Assembly: GCA_010093685.1 (NCBI GenBank)
Contig: MU006226.1
Coordinates: 384,964 to 448,963, forward strand
Source of the DNA: Ophiobolus disseminans
Taxonomy: Eukaryota > Ascomycota > Dothideomycetes > Pleosporales > Phaeosphaeriaceae
Reading direction: 5' to 3'
DNA: 64,000 nucleotides
Position 1 is the first letter of the stretch. The number at the start of each line of letters is the position of its first letter. Both the position numbers and the translations under genes were made by a program. The notes under the pieces were generated by a model. It saw only the letters and a list, made by a program, of their open reading frames with translations, did no database searches and had not been told where the DNA came from. This document shows, in pieces, positions 42,493 through 54,661 of this stretch.

Positions 42493-45400
42493 TCATAATA
42501 ACCTCTTCCTACTCTCCTCCACGCTTTTCAAGTTACTTCTACAATCCCCGCAATACCCTTTAACCCACGCCTCAACCTCCTTCTCCTTGCCCTTGCTGCT
42601 ACCCTCAATCATCGCGCCAACGCGGTCGCACTTATGTGTCTCGTCGAGCAGCCAGTTCTCGTACTCTGCTTCCACTACCTCCTTCTCAATGCGATTAACG
42701 ACGCGCAGCGCAACCAACAGGTTGTGACGGTGCGATCCCAGGTTCTGTCGCGTCCTATGTAGGCGACGCGTACTTTGTGTCGAAGTCTTGAGGGGTGAGT
42801 TTGCGGATGGCAATGAGGAGGGATCGTGTAGGAGGTGAGTGAAAGTTTGGTGGCTGGGGCTGTTAGTACGGTGAAGATGTAAAGGTATCAATGTACTTAC
42901 CATTTGTTGTCAGCACTACTACCAGGTGGTACTGACACTTCGATGCTCGTCTCGTTTGGATTGAGGAATGCCTGCTCGATATCGCTCAGGTATACAGACC
43001 GTGTCATGCTAATCGACGGCTTGACACCAAGTCGCGACATGTACTTGGCAGCAGATCGCTCATTCCAAGATGACCACCCTTCTTTTGAGGTGTAGATGAA
43101 GTTGGCACTGCCACTCAACAACAACAGACCGACCAGCAGTTTGTGTGCTGAGACGACATTGCCGAGGCCAGCGATAATGGCGAGTATCCAACTCATGGCT
43201 GTTGAAATAATGCTTATGATGATGTTGCCAATGAGTTGCGCAACGAAAGATGCGGTGGTTTGTGGCCGCAGCTTGAACTTGCGTGGTCGATTTGGCGGAG
43301 GAATGTCTTGTGCTGTTAATTGCACAGCTTGAGTCTGGACGCCGATCATGCCAAAGATGTTTACTACCTTGGCGGTATTTCGGTTGTGCCCCAGTTTTGC
43401 AACCTGATCGTTCACCACATCGACCAAGTCTTCGGACTCGAGCTCCATATCTTGAAGGCCTTGACGCTCGATAAGCTTCTTCGCAAAGCGAGGATTGCGT
43501 TTCCAGTCGATTCTGGAGAAGATAGCCAGCTTGCATCGCGATTTGTGGACATGCGTGATCACAATCTTGCTATGCAGAACGAAACGTTCATACCCTGGTA
43601 GATACCATGGAGTCTTTTTGTCAGAGACGACATAGCAGAGGTGATCATTCAGAACCTCAATGATCTGATAGTCGCTGATGATGACAGCTCCATCCTTGGT
43701 AGGCTGCGAAATCTCGTATTCAAAGTCGCGACGCTGAAGACTCTGTTCGTTCGTAACCCAAGGACCTTGTACAACTCGTGAGGCCCACCGTTCTCGGTAG
43801 AGCAGCTGAAAGACTGCGCTTTTATCGCCAAACAAGATGTGAAAGAGCGCTTTCGCACTGATGTCGTACTCCTTCTCGACTGCTACAACTGTCATGCCAG
43901 TTGGAGTAAAGACTACGGGCTGCGATGGCAGCTTAAATTTGGTGGCATTCTTAATAGTGCCGACTGATGGGCCAAAAAGATTGCCATCAATGCGTAGGCT
44001 GGTTTTGATATTCTTCCCGCCATAGGCTGGGTCGACTGGTGTGTCTGCTGATATTTCTTCCCAGCCATCGTCACCCGACGAAGGTTGGTTGTCGTCGGCC
44101 TCTAGTCTGATCAATCTCTTAACAGTCGATTCGAGATCGTGTTCGCCCGTGGAGGCGTTCTTGACCAGAAAATTGAGGCGTCGCAGGAGTAGTTTAAGCG
44201 GTTCCAGGAAAGTCTTGACTGTGAGTCTGGTCGCGCCATCTTCTCTTGCACCGGCCTTGAAGTGGAGGAAAAGAAAATCGCAGTCTTTGCCTGGTGCAGC
44301 AGTTACTTCATCGATGGAAGACATGCTGATCCCGGTGATAAGAACGAGACCAAGGTGGTTGCTATAGAAGAAGACGTCCCTCGAAGTGACGTAAACTCGA
44401 CCTGGAAATTCCTGTTGCTCTGTAGGATTCCAGACGGCACGAAATACCAACACCACCTTCTCGGCTCTCGGGACTGTGGGAAAAAGGATCCTGAACTGGG
44501 CATCCTGCATGCGAAGTGCAAGGGGATAGGAGCTTGGGAACTCTTCTACGCTGACCGAAATCCTATTCGGTGACGGTGCAGGGCCGCCCATGCTCGAAGT
44601 CTTGCGATGCGCAGCAACCGCCGGCGTGCTGGGCGTGGTGGTAACAGCCTCAAAGTCCGCTGGAGGATTGATTGGGCTTGGGGGACCGGACACGCTGCGA
44701 TCACGATGGACTGTATCGTCGTCTCGAGCCAAACGATTGACGTAGCCCCAATTCACAGATCCCCACAAGTTGGCCATCAGACCACCGGGCATGTTGCCCG
44801 AGCGTCCGATGCCCAAGCCACGCTCCCCACTCACAGCGACAGCAGCCTTACTGAGGTTCGTTGGAGCAGGCGGATTTGCTAGTGTGGAGGGTGCAAGACT
44901 GGTGTATGGTAGGGTCTGGCCCATCACAAGTCGTGTGTCTGGCAGGCCTGGCGCAGGCGCCGATATCTGTCCGACCTGCACGATATTGTGACTAGCTGAT
45001 GCAAGACTTGCGGATATGAGACTGGCAATGCCACCCGAGGCGGAAGAGGGATTGTTCCCACTCAGCTGAGGGCTCACCGCAGACTTCCGTGTCAGATCGA
45101 GCTTTTCCATAATCCTAGCACGACTACTCTCGCTGCCTGGCTCAATACCTGTGCTGCGTCGAGTGACGTCAAAACTACCGCGTGCAACATCGCCGCCGGG
45201 GATTGCGAGCGTCTCAGCACGGTCAAGGGCGCCCATGTCATCGCTTAGATGCGCTCCATGGCCTTCAAAAGTCTTGGCTGCGAATTCTGGAGCTACAGGA
45301 GGACTGATGGAAAAGGCGGCGTCCACTGAGCCCTGGCCTCCAGTTATGTCTCTCGATGTGTCTTCGAGTGCCTTGCGCTTGGCCACTTCGAATGAAGAGA

Positions 45401-46669
45401 TCCACTCGGTAATGTCGTTCTGCGTCTCAGCTTGTAGCAGAATGGTTGTGTCTTTGGTTTTGACCTCAAAGCAGAACCGTCGCTCTTCTTGAAATGCTGG
45501 ACGAATACCGCACAGCAAGACACCAATCTTCTCGGATTCCTCCACTGCACCAGAACGCGTCCCTTGAGTGAGCCAGCCAAAGATGCCGTTCTTGACAAAG
45601 AACCACCTCCTGACCCAGTAAGTCCTTGCCGGCTTGCCTGTGATGGTGCGCTGGAAGAGCCAACCCTGCTTCTCTGCCTTCTCATTTGCTGGGTCTGGCT
45701 TAGCGGGAGACTGCTGGAGGTTGGCCGACGACGGTTGTGTGCCGAGGTATGGGACGGTAGATGCAGCGTATGTGTCGAGGTCTCGTGATGGGCGTGCAGC
45801 GAGCTCGGCCGCGGCTTCCACCTGCTGGCGGGCGAGGTGCAATTCCGACTTGAAGACGCGCTCGCCGTTCTCCATCTCCTTGCTCCAGCCCCGCACACGG
45901 TCCACGTCAAAGGTCCACGTGGCAAGTGTCTTAGTCGATGTCTCTCTTGCAATCCTCATGTCGCGCCATTGCTCATGCACCACCTTGACGAGTATCTTAT
46001 CTAGCGTCAGACGCATTTGCGGCGCCATGACGCAGAAGTTCATGCTGGCTTGCAGGTATGCCCGACGCGCTTCGTGCAACTGGAAGGCATCCTCTCGCAG
46101 AGACGACGCCTCCTTGGACTTGACCTGGCCCGCATACCGCGCAATGGCACCGTCGAAGATGCGCTGTGTCGAGTCGAGGTGCTTGCGCGCCTCCTTCAGT
46201 ATGCGCAAGTCATTCTGCAAAAAGGCTCTTATTGGCTCGCACACGGTGCTCTCTGCCCTCTTCATGCTCCGCAGGTTGCTGTTCCAGAACTCACGTGCGC
46301 CTTCCCCAAATCGCTTGAGCGCCAGCACGGTGTAGTCATGGTCGAGGACTGCTTCCGAGAGCTGCAATGGCGGATGCGATGCTTGTATGTAGGTATCGAC
46401 GAGTGTTTGTATATTGCTTAGCTCGGATGTGAGTCTGGATGCGGCGCGGACGTAGGAATCGAGCCATCGCTCAATGAGCTCGATCTGGTCGCCGAAATGG
46501 ACGGCGGTCGCGCGGAAGGTGGGCGAGTCGAGTGCGGCTTCCTTGATGACAACGGGGCTGCACAACCGTCAGTCTCATGTAGTCACTACATCTTCGTCTG
46601 ATCATACATCAGCGCCAGCGGCTTTGCGACGGGCTCCAATGCCGGCTGCAGCGCTGGCTTGTCGGCCAT
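42493..46669 (-). CDS. SIP3/LAM-family BAR-PH-VASt sterol-transfer membrane protein
   Basis: Three exons on the minus strand, 46669-46608, 46557-42901 and 42853-42493, give 1359 residues. The first exon encodes only 20 residues plus two bases (MADKPALQPALEPVAKPLAL). Domains in order: BAR-like helices (about 20-260; AVHFGDQIELIERWLDSYV), a PH domain (about 315-410; KQGWLFQRTITGKPARTYW), a disordered linker, a GRAM-type PH domain (about 700-790; VPRAEKVVLVFRAVWNP), a VASt domain (about 870-1050), and two hydrophobic helices (about 1120-1165; IIISIISTAMSWILAIIAG and KLLVGLLLLSGSANFIY), then a coiled tail. This is the architecture of yeast Sip3 and Ysp1 (Lam1-3), which move sterols at ER-plasma membrane contacts. 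It is divergent from KRI1 over 292 bases. Confidence 0.93.
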
Positions 46670-46961
46670 GTTCCCGGCTTGTCGCAGTGCAATGCTCAAT
46701 GCAAAACGTGTATCTATGAAGTAACGAAGTAGAAAATACTAGGGCGTATATCATGCATCATGGTGGAGGGCCTATAAGCGTGTGTTGCGCCTGCTCTTTC
46801 ACACTGTCTCGAATGTTGACGGGTGCGGCGGGTGGGTCGTCATGCCCGACTCGACGTCAGGGTCCGGGACCCACGCGAAATCTTGGCCGCGGCTTCCCAA
46901 AAATTTGTTTGGCTCGGTCGCACCTGCCTCACCACCCGCTCCCACCCCGTGAATTGCAACA
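46670..46961. promoter_or_regulatory. Divergent promoter of the SIP3-like gene and KRI1
   Basis: 292 bases between the two start codons, with both leaders inside it. No TATA box is clear; GC content is high near the KRI1 side. The length fits a bidirectional housekeeping promoter. Confidence 0.6.
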
Positions 46962-48886
46962 ATGGCGCGAACAAAAGAGACCAACGGACACAAGCGACAT
47001 CTGCTCGGCGACGACCCGTTTGCCCTGCGGAGTGCCACCGATCGGCCCGCAAAGAAGGCAAAGCTACTCAACGACAGCGACGACTCGGATGAAGGCGAGG
47101 CTCACGGGACACTGAAAGTCAACGAGGAGTATGCAAACCGATTCGAATACAACAAGAAGCGCGAAGAAAAGCACAGACGTAGGTCGTCTTTTCACTATCA
47201 TAAGCTTAACTTGACTAACTTCGTGTAGTGGAAGAAAAGTATGGCAAAGGCAAAGCGCTTCAGGACCCTGCAGAGGACTCAGAGGACTCGGAAGAAGGCG
47301 TAGAGGAGGATGACGCCGCCGAACTGCTCGACGAAACACTGGACGACGAGGTCAATGCCACGCTTCGGGCCCTGCGCGCAAAGGACCCTCGCATATACAA
47401 CAAGGAAGTCAAGTTCTATCACGAGGCAGATGGGGATAGTAAAGAGACCAATGGCACAGAGAAGGACAAGTCCATGACATTGAGGCAATTCCACACCAAG
47501 AATCTGCTCGAGGGCAACTTCACTGGCGAGGACGATGAGGAGGCACCACCCAGAACGTATGCGCAGGAGCAGGAGGAGGTACGACAGAGCCTGGTCAAAC
47601 AAATGCATGCCGCTGCAGAGGAAGATGCCGAGGCCCACGACTTCCTCGTTGCGAAGCCGAAGCCTGCGTCCTCCAAGAAAGACCGCGTCAAGATCACCGT
47701 GGAGGATGTTGAGCAAGCCGACAAGGATCCCGAGACCTTCCTCTCCAACTTCATGGCCTCGCGCGCATGGGTGCCGACCGGGAAATCTCGCTTCCAGCCT
47801 CTCGAATCCGACGACGACTCGGAGGAAGCCGCGGCGGATGAATGGGAGCATTCATACAACTTGTACTTCGAGGACACAGCTGGCGCAAATGAGAAGATCA
47901 TGACCTACGCACGTGATGCCGTAGCTAGCACGACCGTACGACGCGACGACGCAACGGGCAGACGCAAGGCTCGAGAAGCCGCGAGGACGAAACGCGAGCA
48001 GGAGAGGAAACAAAAGGAGCAAGAGCTAGCGCGACTGCGGAAGCTCAAGGTCGAGGAAATGGAGCAGAAGGTTCAGCAGATTCGCAAGATCGGAGGCTTG
48101 AGCGGCCGCGACTTCAAGATGGAGGAGTGGAAGGACGTTCTCGAGGCAGAATGGTCCGATGATCAATGGGACGTTGAAATGCAGAAGCGTTTCGGCGACG
48201 CATACTACGACGAGCGCGACGCCGGGAGTAAAAAGAAGAGCGTGCACAAGCCCAAATTCGACGACGACATCGACATCAAGGACCTCATCCCCGACTTCAA
48301 AGACGACGACGAAGACCGACCCGACATCACGCTCTCCTCCGACGAAGAAGACGCCGTTCCAGCCGCAGACCACTCCGACTCCGACGCCCCCAAAAAGTCC
48401 TCCAAGAAACGCAAACAAGACCGCGCAGACGCCAAGTCCGCCGCCCGCCGCGACCGCCGCCTCATCGAAGGCCTCGTCGATTCAAACCTCGAGTACGAAG
48501 CCGCACTCGCGTCGAAACCAAAAGCCCCAACACGCTTCCGCTACCGCGAAACTTCGCCTACTACGTTCGGCCTCACGGCGCGCGACATCTTACTCGCTGA
48601 CGACAAGGACTTGAACGACTTTGCGGGGCTGAAGAAGCTTGCAACTTTCCGCGACCCCGTGAAGAAGAAGAAAGATAAAAAGAACCTAAGCAAGAAAGCG
48701 CGGCTCCGGCAATGGCGCAAGGATACCTTTGGCGATGAAGAGGGCCCGAAGGGCGGGTTTGAATTGTTTGGCGATGGCGAGGCGAAGGCTGGGGCGTTGG
48801 GTGATGAGGACGTGGCGAATATCATTGAGGGCGGGAAGAAGAAGAAGAGGAGTCGGAAGAGGAAGGTTGGGGAGAGTGAGATATAA
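46962..48886 (+). CDS. KRI1: Ribosome biogenesis protein Kri1
   Basis: Two exons, 46962-47178 and 47229-48886, joined over a 50-bp intron, give 624 residues. The N-terminal part is acidic with Lys/Arg patches and carries the Kri1 core: KVNEEYANRFEYNKKREEKH, LRALRAKDPRIYNKEVKFY, TLRQFHTKNLLEGNF and DPETFLSNFMASRAWVPTGKSRF. The C-terminal region has the Kri1_C signature: RFRYRETSPTTFGLTARDIL, DLNDFAGLKKLATFRDPVKK and KNLSKKARLRQWRKDTFG, then basic nuclear-type tails. Kri1 works in the nucleolus with snoRNPs and Krr1 in 40S subunit assembly. Acidic stretches and Lys-rich ends are normal for the family. The gene starts 292 bases from a divergently transcribed SIP3-like gene. Confidence 0.95.
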
Positions 48887-50487
48887 CAGTCTGTGATGAG
48901 GTACTGCTTGTAGTTGCTTATAGCACACTTCTATTCCTACCCTAACTTTCAGGCGCAAGCTTGTTTAGCTATCAACTTCCAGCCCACCAACCCACGCCCA
49001 CTCTTTCCAACCTCCACTTCCCCTCTCACTTCCTGTCTTCAGGATCCCATCGCTCTCGCGGCACCTAGCTCGAGCTCGAACTCGAGCTGTCCGACTCGCT
49101 TTCCCACTCCGAGTCGTCTCTTCCCTGGGTGTCTAAGATGGATATTGTAGAATGCGCCATCTGGAAAGATATCAGCCTCGCAATCTTAGGCATAGAACGC
49201 TAAACAAGACTGGCGATAACCTTTATATCAAGAAAGTGTGGACAAGATAGTTGATACTCGGGACGGTACTGTATGTGCGATGTTGTGACAGCGTATTTGA
49301 TTTGACATAGAGTGAAGTGGCCAGCGCTAGGTTCTTATACGTCAAAGCAAAGCGAGGCCGAAGTGCCAATTCTCGTTCGCTATTTCCGGCGACTGCAGTA
49401 TGCACACCCCTCAGCGGCTTACCATATATAGCCTATAGCCAGTGAATCAGCATCCAATCCCTCCACGATGCCCTACACCTCCGTTCTGTCATGAAAAGAG
49501 ATGCCAACGCAATTCCCTCATCCATACACATTCTTTTATCAAATATCTGCTCCAGCCTCAAAGGCCATACGTAGCCAATCAGACAAAAAAATAAACAAAC
49601 AACAGATCTCACACAAATCGAACTCCCCGCCCCAAAACCCACGCAGTGAAATCCAAACGCTAAAAATCAAACTCTTTTAGACACTACTATCCGGAGAGGG
49701 TGTTTCATGAATGAGCCAAGAGAGAGCAACCTGTATTATGCTAAACATCCTAGAACCTGTGTGATTGAGAGAGAGGGCGGGGTAAAGAGTATACATAGGG
49801 TGGAGGAGTGAGTGAGGACGGGAGGAAGAGATTTCGATGTTAGGTGTGTGCGTGGTAGGGAAGAGGGAAGAGTGAAAAGATGGAGATGGTAAAATTGTAC
49901 GTGCTGTTATAGCCTACCCTACACGTCGTGAAATCAAGCGTGACGTACGAATTTTCGTTCCCAATACTGCACACAGCCTTGGTATTACATCGCCACCATA
50001 CTTGCACAGCTGTACGGCAAGGCATGTCTTGTTAATCCAGTGATAACATCGAGGTTTCTGGAGTTACTGCAGTCAAGAGAGAGTAGTCTACGTTATTGTA
50101 TCTCAAAGGAAATATAACACCTTAGTAGAGCAGTGAGTTCTAATGCGCAGAGAGGAGCTGGGAGTAGTGGGAAGTGAATGAGTGTTTGATGAGGAACAGT
50201 ATATGAGAAGAGGAGAAGTTATAGCTACGTTCATACTAGGAAGCGGGTTAGAGATGGAGTATAGTAGTGGTCGACTTGAGGAGTCGCGCGGTGCTGGCGG
50301 TAGATAGTAGGTGGTTTGCTAAAGTGGGATTCTGGCTGTATTTGCGACATAATGCGGGGAGAGCAGTGTGAAGTATCTGGAAAAGATCTTGTAACTCCAC
50401 GGGTATGTTTAAGCGGACTATATACGATTATGAAAATGTAGCGAGGGGCTCATAAATACAATGCTGAGAATACCAGCCTTGACCTCT
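48887..50487. other. Gene-free stretch between convergent genes
   Basis: 1.6 kb. It holds the KRI1 3' end and a perfect palindromic cluster AGCTCGAG-CTCGAA-CTCGAGCT at 49067-49088. The rest shows only short frames. Part of it (49,700-50,300) is purine-rich and simple. I see no gene in it. Confidence 0.5.
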
Positions 50488-52303
50488 TTACCTCATATCA
50501 TCTCCTTCGCTTTGCGCCAAGCCTGCAGCTTCGAGCATTATCGCAGTGAGTGATTCTTTCCATGTTATTGCCTCATCGTTTGCGATAACGAGATGCTTGA
50601 ATAGTAGTGGTGTGGCTGCTTGCGCCATCTCCACCGCGTTTTTAATAAGCAATTGCCGGGCTAGATCAGTTGTGGACTCTGACACTTCGAATACAATCAC
50701 TAAGGACAGATCTGACGGTAATTTTAGCTGCTTGAAAATCCCAGCCATACAGTCGAGCCGATCGTCGAATCCTGTAGGCTCTGTGTCGAATACGTATAAT
50801 ATTGCTAGTGGAGTTGGCATGTCTCGCAGTAAATATGAGATGTTGGCATAATCTTCCCAGACTGTAATCAGAGAGACCGGTAGCTCATCCAGCAGCATAG
50901 ACGTGCAAGATACGTTGTCTAGAGTAGGTATGGAAGATGCGGTATTGTCGCTTGGAGATGGAGGTAACGGCCCTTGATTGTACTTTTTTTGCTGTGACGT
51001 AATGTAACTTTGGAATTAGCAAGTTATAGTGACATGATTCAACGGGTTGACTCACGATTGGGCAATCAGAGATCCTTGATCATCCAAGAATGTCTCAGGA
51101 TATGCCAGCTGTTCGCCAGGCTGTAATGTGGTCATTTCAAAGGCTGCATGTCTCCAGAACTGCGTTAATATATGAAGTAGAACAGAGTCCTTACTTGTCT
51201 CCCCAGATAGCAGTGACATCATGGAGAGTAGGGAGTAGCAGGCAGTACCTCCGTACAGATGGTGGCCGACCAAGAAGGTATACCTTAAGCACGATTGTCG
51301 TAACACTGGACCGCACTTCGCCAGCGAGTTGCCATCTGCATTTCTCTCAAACGGGAATCCTGATATAATCGAGCCTTCGAGCTTGAGCTTGGTAATATAG
51401 TTATCTCCAAGAAGAAGAAAGTATTTTTTTGGGGCCGGAGCTGCTACGGTTGGTGTTTGTACCGGGACCTGAAATGATACCGTTGGTGATCGTATCGGGA
51501 CCTGAAATGATGCCGCTGGTGATTGAATCGGGTCCGGGAATGATACCGCTGGTGTTAGTATCGGGCTTGGAGGTGGTGCCGATAGGTGTCGTCTTATGGA
51601 CTGCTTCAATGAATTCCGAAGCACCCGTTCATATACGCTTGTGGCAAGAATCTCGGTGTCAAAGTCGAACACATGAGATAATTTGGACATGTTGTCCGTC
51701 CCATTGCTGACGAATGATGCACTGTCCCAGTGGACCAGCAATGACACAGAGTCCGCTTTGACACGATCAATGGCCTTCCTTGACTTCGGCTCCTCTAGGA
51801 GTTTTCTTTGCTCGGATAATGACGTACTGAATTGTCAACTACAGTTTTTCTGGCAAGATTATTACTTACCAGTTGCAAGCCGTAAGTAACAGCGTCAAGG
51901 AGCTTGTCTGATGCTCGATGAACTTTTGGATGTCGTTTGCGCCCTGGCCTCCTATGATGACCTTCATTTTGCTTGATATACTCAGAGGGTTGTCTGGAGT
52001 CTTGTCGATACTGTCGAAAAAGGCTTCTAGCTCGATGACAAGTAGTCGACAACAAGACAACGAGACATCGAGATCCATGATCAGCTGATGGTGCATGTTC
52101 TGTTCATTGTTTTCCAGCCATGTTTGTATCTCCCTCAACGCAGCTCCAAGTGCGGTCAGCTGAGATGCAAGGCTGAGGAGGGCAAGATCTGCAGTTTTCC
52201 ATCGCGATTGAATATCGCTGACCAGTGTAATGGTTTTGCCGATGACATCGATGATGTTACAGACAGCGCCAACGGTCCCGATGACGGCCAAGGCTTCAGC
52301 CAT
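50488..52303 (-). CDS. STAND N-terminal domain protein with G-alpha-like module
   Basis: Three exons on the minus strand, 52303-51870, 51826-51056 and 51007-50488, give 574 residues. The second intron acceptor is AAAG, chosen because it alone keeps frame. Residues 1-145 match the N-terminal helical domain found in fungal STAND/NLR-like proteins (MAEALAVIGTVGAVCNIIDV, LIMDLDVSLSCCRLLVIEL). A segment FDFDTEILATSVYERVLRN precedes a Pro-rich run of three to four 11-residue repeats, then KKYFLLLGDNYITKLKLEG, where a P-loop (GxxxxGKS) would be expected in G-alpha-like proteins. The nucleotide-binding Gly-Lys-Ser is absent. The last 140 residues form a globular domain. Such genes are thought to sense non-self or stress; this product may signal without GTP binding. 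The fold assignment of the middle is inference. Confidence 0.6.
51450..51600 (-). repeat. Pro-rich tandem coding repeats
   Basis: Within the STAND-type gene an 11-12-residue unit of the form PxVSFQVPIRSP (variants SFPDPIQSP, ASFQVPIRSP, VSFQVPVQTP) is repeated three to four times head to tail. The matching 33-36-base DNA unit repeats (GATACCGCTGGTG / GATGCCGCTGGTG / GATACCGTTGGTG on the plus strand). Confidence 0.7.
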
Positions 52304-53297
52304 GATCTTTTGTCGGCTCCAGCCTTGCGCTTGTAAGGTCGGATAAAATGTGAGTCAGTGATGCAGTGTGATGCGATGTCGTAAACGTGACAGATAAAAG
52401 TTGTTAATATCCACACTGATGGGTTGTTGAGATAAAGGAAAGGATGTTTGCAGAAGGCGCAGGGATGGAAAGAGCTCTCATTATGAAGGCGCAGAGCTGC
52501 ACCCCGCCTTCAAGCAATGCCATTCAGCCTTGTGAGTAGCCTGACGTCCTCCAGTCTGACGCTTCCTGAGACTGATCAAATATCTGAGAACCTATCGGGA
52601 AGATTGACAACGCATCAAAATTCTCGTCAGCCACAATGTGAGAAAGGATGCAGTGACGATGTTGAGTGACATGCTAGGATTTGACAGTCATAGTTCGAGA
52701 AATAGGCGAGACGGTGCTCACAGCGTGAGTCTGAAGTGACACGGGAGGAGAAGTATAACCCTTTGGCTGAGAGGTTGAGGTCGAGGGGAATAGGAAGTTG
52801 CGAGGGGAATCACGCTAGGTACGTTAGCCTGCACGTGAGCTACATCAATGTTGAAATGCAACGATGATTTTGCTCCTCTCAAGTCGACACGACAACGACA
52901 AACACGTGCAGCGCCGAGACAAACTAAGCTTGAGAGTCACACACTGTAACGGTCACGCAAGGTATATCACGGCGACATTGAGATTTCGTGTATTGATGTA
53001 CTGTTATCCACTCGCCCCTCGAGCGAGTGGATGTCGAGCTATTCGCAATTCGACAGCCAGACCCTCTGTTTCCTGAATAGGAAGGTATCATGATATCATC
53101 AATTAATGAAAGCAGACGCCGTGTCGTTCTCTGCGCCTAGGCACCTGTAGACACCCGACCGAGCTGAGGTAGTGGACTCGAGCGGCTACCTTTCAATATT
53201 GAGCATGCGAGGGTGACATCGCGACCATGGCGTCAGACGGAGAGATTGCAGAGTCGGTTATGGTGAGGTGGCACAACGGTCGCACACGTCATGAGAT
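52304..53297. other. Gene-free stretch with a perfect hairpin
   Basis: About 1 kb between the STAND-type gene start and the RAD23 stop. Apart from the hairpin at 53006-53032 it holds only short frames. Confidence 0.5.
53006..53032. repeat. Perfect 10-bp hairpin
   Basis: ATCCACTCGC at 53006-53015 is exactly reverse-complemented at 53023-53032 around a 7-base loop (CCCTCGA). It lies about 265 bases beyond the RAD23 stop and could be a terminator-like hairpin or a binding palindrome. Confidence 0.7.
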
Positions 53298-54661
53298 CTA
53301 CTCATCTGGTTCCTCGGGCTGGTCGAACAGAAAGTTGGCGGCCAGCTCCTCGTTCTTGTCGCACGCGAAGTAGGCCTGGATGACAAGGTCGCGCTCGAAG
53401 CCAAGGCGACACAGGCGCTCGATAGCCTCGCGCTCCTCCTCGGTAACAGAGACGGCCTGAGCGCCAGGTGGTAACGGCGCATCCTCGTCGGCGTCCTCGG
53501 CAAGCAATTGCAGGAACTGCTCCGGGTTCTGTGCAATCATCTGCGCCAACTGCGGGTTTCCGGCGCCGACCTGCTGTAGGATGGGCTCGAGCATTTGCGG
53601 CTGCTGCTGTACGACCTGCCGTAGCTGCTGGAACTGGGGGTTGTTGCGCAGGAACTCGAGGCTATTCGCGTTGAGCGCACCGGCACCGCCGCCAGTGCCA
53701 CCCGAGCGAGCACCACCACCTGAGCCCCCGCGATTTTGGCCAGCCTGTGCGGCGGCCTCGAACAAGTTTATCGGCTCCTCTCCTCGCGCACCGCCCGAGG
53801 GTGCGGCGGTTGCACCTGTGTTGCCAGCGGCGGCAGGCGTGGGCGAAGTCGGCGCATTCGCCTGTGCGGCTTGTGCTTGCTCTTGACGTGCGCTGTCTGG
53901 AATACCCTGGGAGTTGTTAGAACGTGGACATGGTGAAAGAGGCGTCCGTGTCTTACTGTGAGGAGGTACTCGACCGCACGGTCGGGGTTGAAGAAGGCGG
54001 CGCGCATGGCTGCATCGATGTCGGCGCGCGGGAAGCCCATGCTCTCCATGTTGGCAATGGCGGCCTCGCGCTCGTTGCCCATGGTGAGCGCAGAGGGGTC
54101 GTTGAAGCTCGGGCCTGATGCCTGTGTGGCCGGCGCGGGTGAAGGCGTGGCCGGCGCATTCAGTGTGGAGGCGGACGACGGTGCGGGCGCTGCTGGAGCG
54201 ACGGGCGTCTGGGCCGGGGCCGGGGCGGGTGTTGAGGGTGCGGCTTTACTTGACGAGGCGGCTGATGGCTTTGGCTTGGAGACCATGCACACGATGAAGC
54301 CCTTCTCCTCGATGCTGTACGACTCTACCGTGTTGGCATCTTGCAGAATCTTGCCTGGTCGTCCGGGTCAGCACTGTAGCCGCGAGCGTCACATCGTCAT
54401 ATGCCGGGAAGCGAGCTCACCGGAGTAGATCAGCTTCTGCTGGGGCACCTCCCAGCCCTTGTCTGCCTGGATCTTCGCTTTGAGCGCGCCAATCTGCCCG
54501 CGCTGTTAGCCAGGTGCTGCGACGAGTGCGTGGTGGCGTGTGCGTACCGTTTCCGAGGGCTCTGCCTCGATGACGAACTTGTTCTGCTTGAGATCCTGCG
54601 CGCGTGTAAGTTACCGGAGGCGGATGTGGGCGCTGAAGTGTACCTTGAACGTGATCTTCAT
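53298..54661 (-). CDS. RAD23: UV excision repair protein Rad23
   Basis: Five exons on the minus strand: 54661-54644, 54595-54548, 54493-54421, 54354-53957 and 53906-53298, giving 381 residues. The N-terminal ubiquitin-like domain is split over four exons (MKITFK, DLKQNKFVIEAEPSET, then IGALKAKIQADKGWEVPQQK and LIYSGKILQDANTVESY). UBA1 is near residues 140-180 (REAAIANMESMGFPRADIDA). The XPC-binding region (NSLEFLRNNPQFQQLRQVVQ, then GAGNPQLAQMIAQNPEQFL) is near 250-305, and UBA2 (EREAIERLCRLGFERDLVIQ) near 335-375. Linkers are Ala/Pro/Ser-rich. Rad23 delivers ubiquitinated proteins to the proteasome and, with Rad4, recognises DNA damage. The first exon is only 18 bases, a known oddity of UBL genes in this group. 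Confidence 0.96.
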
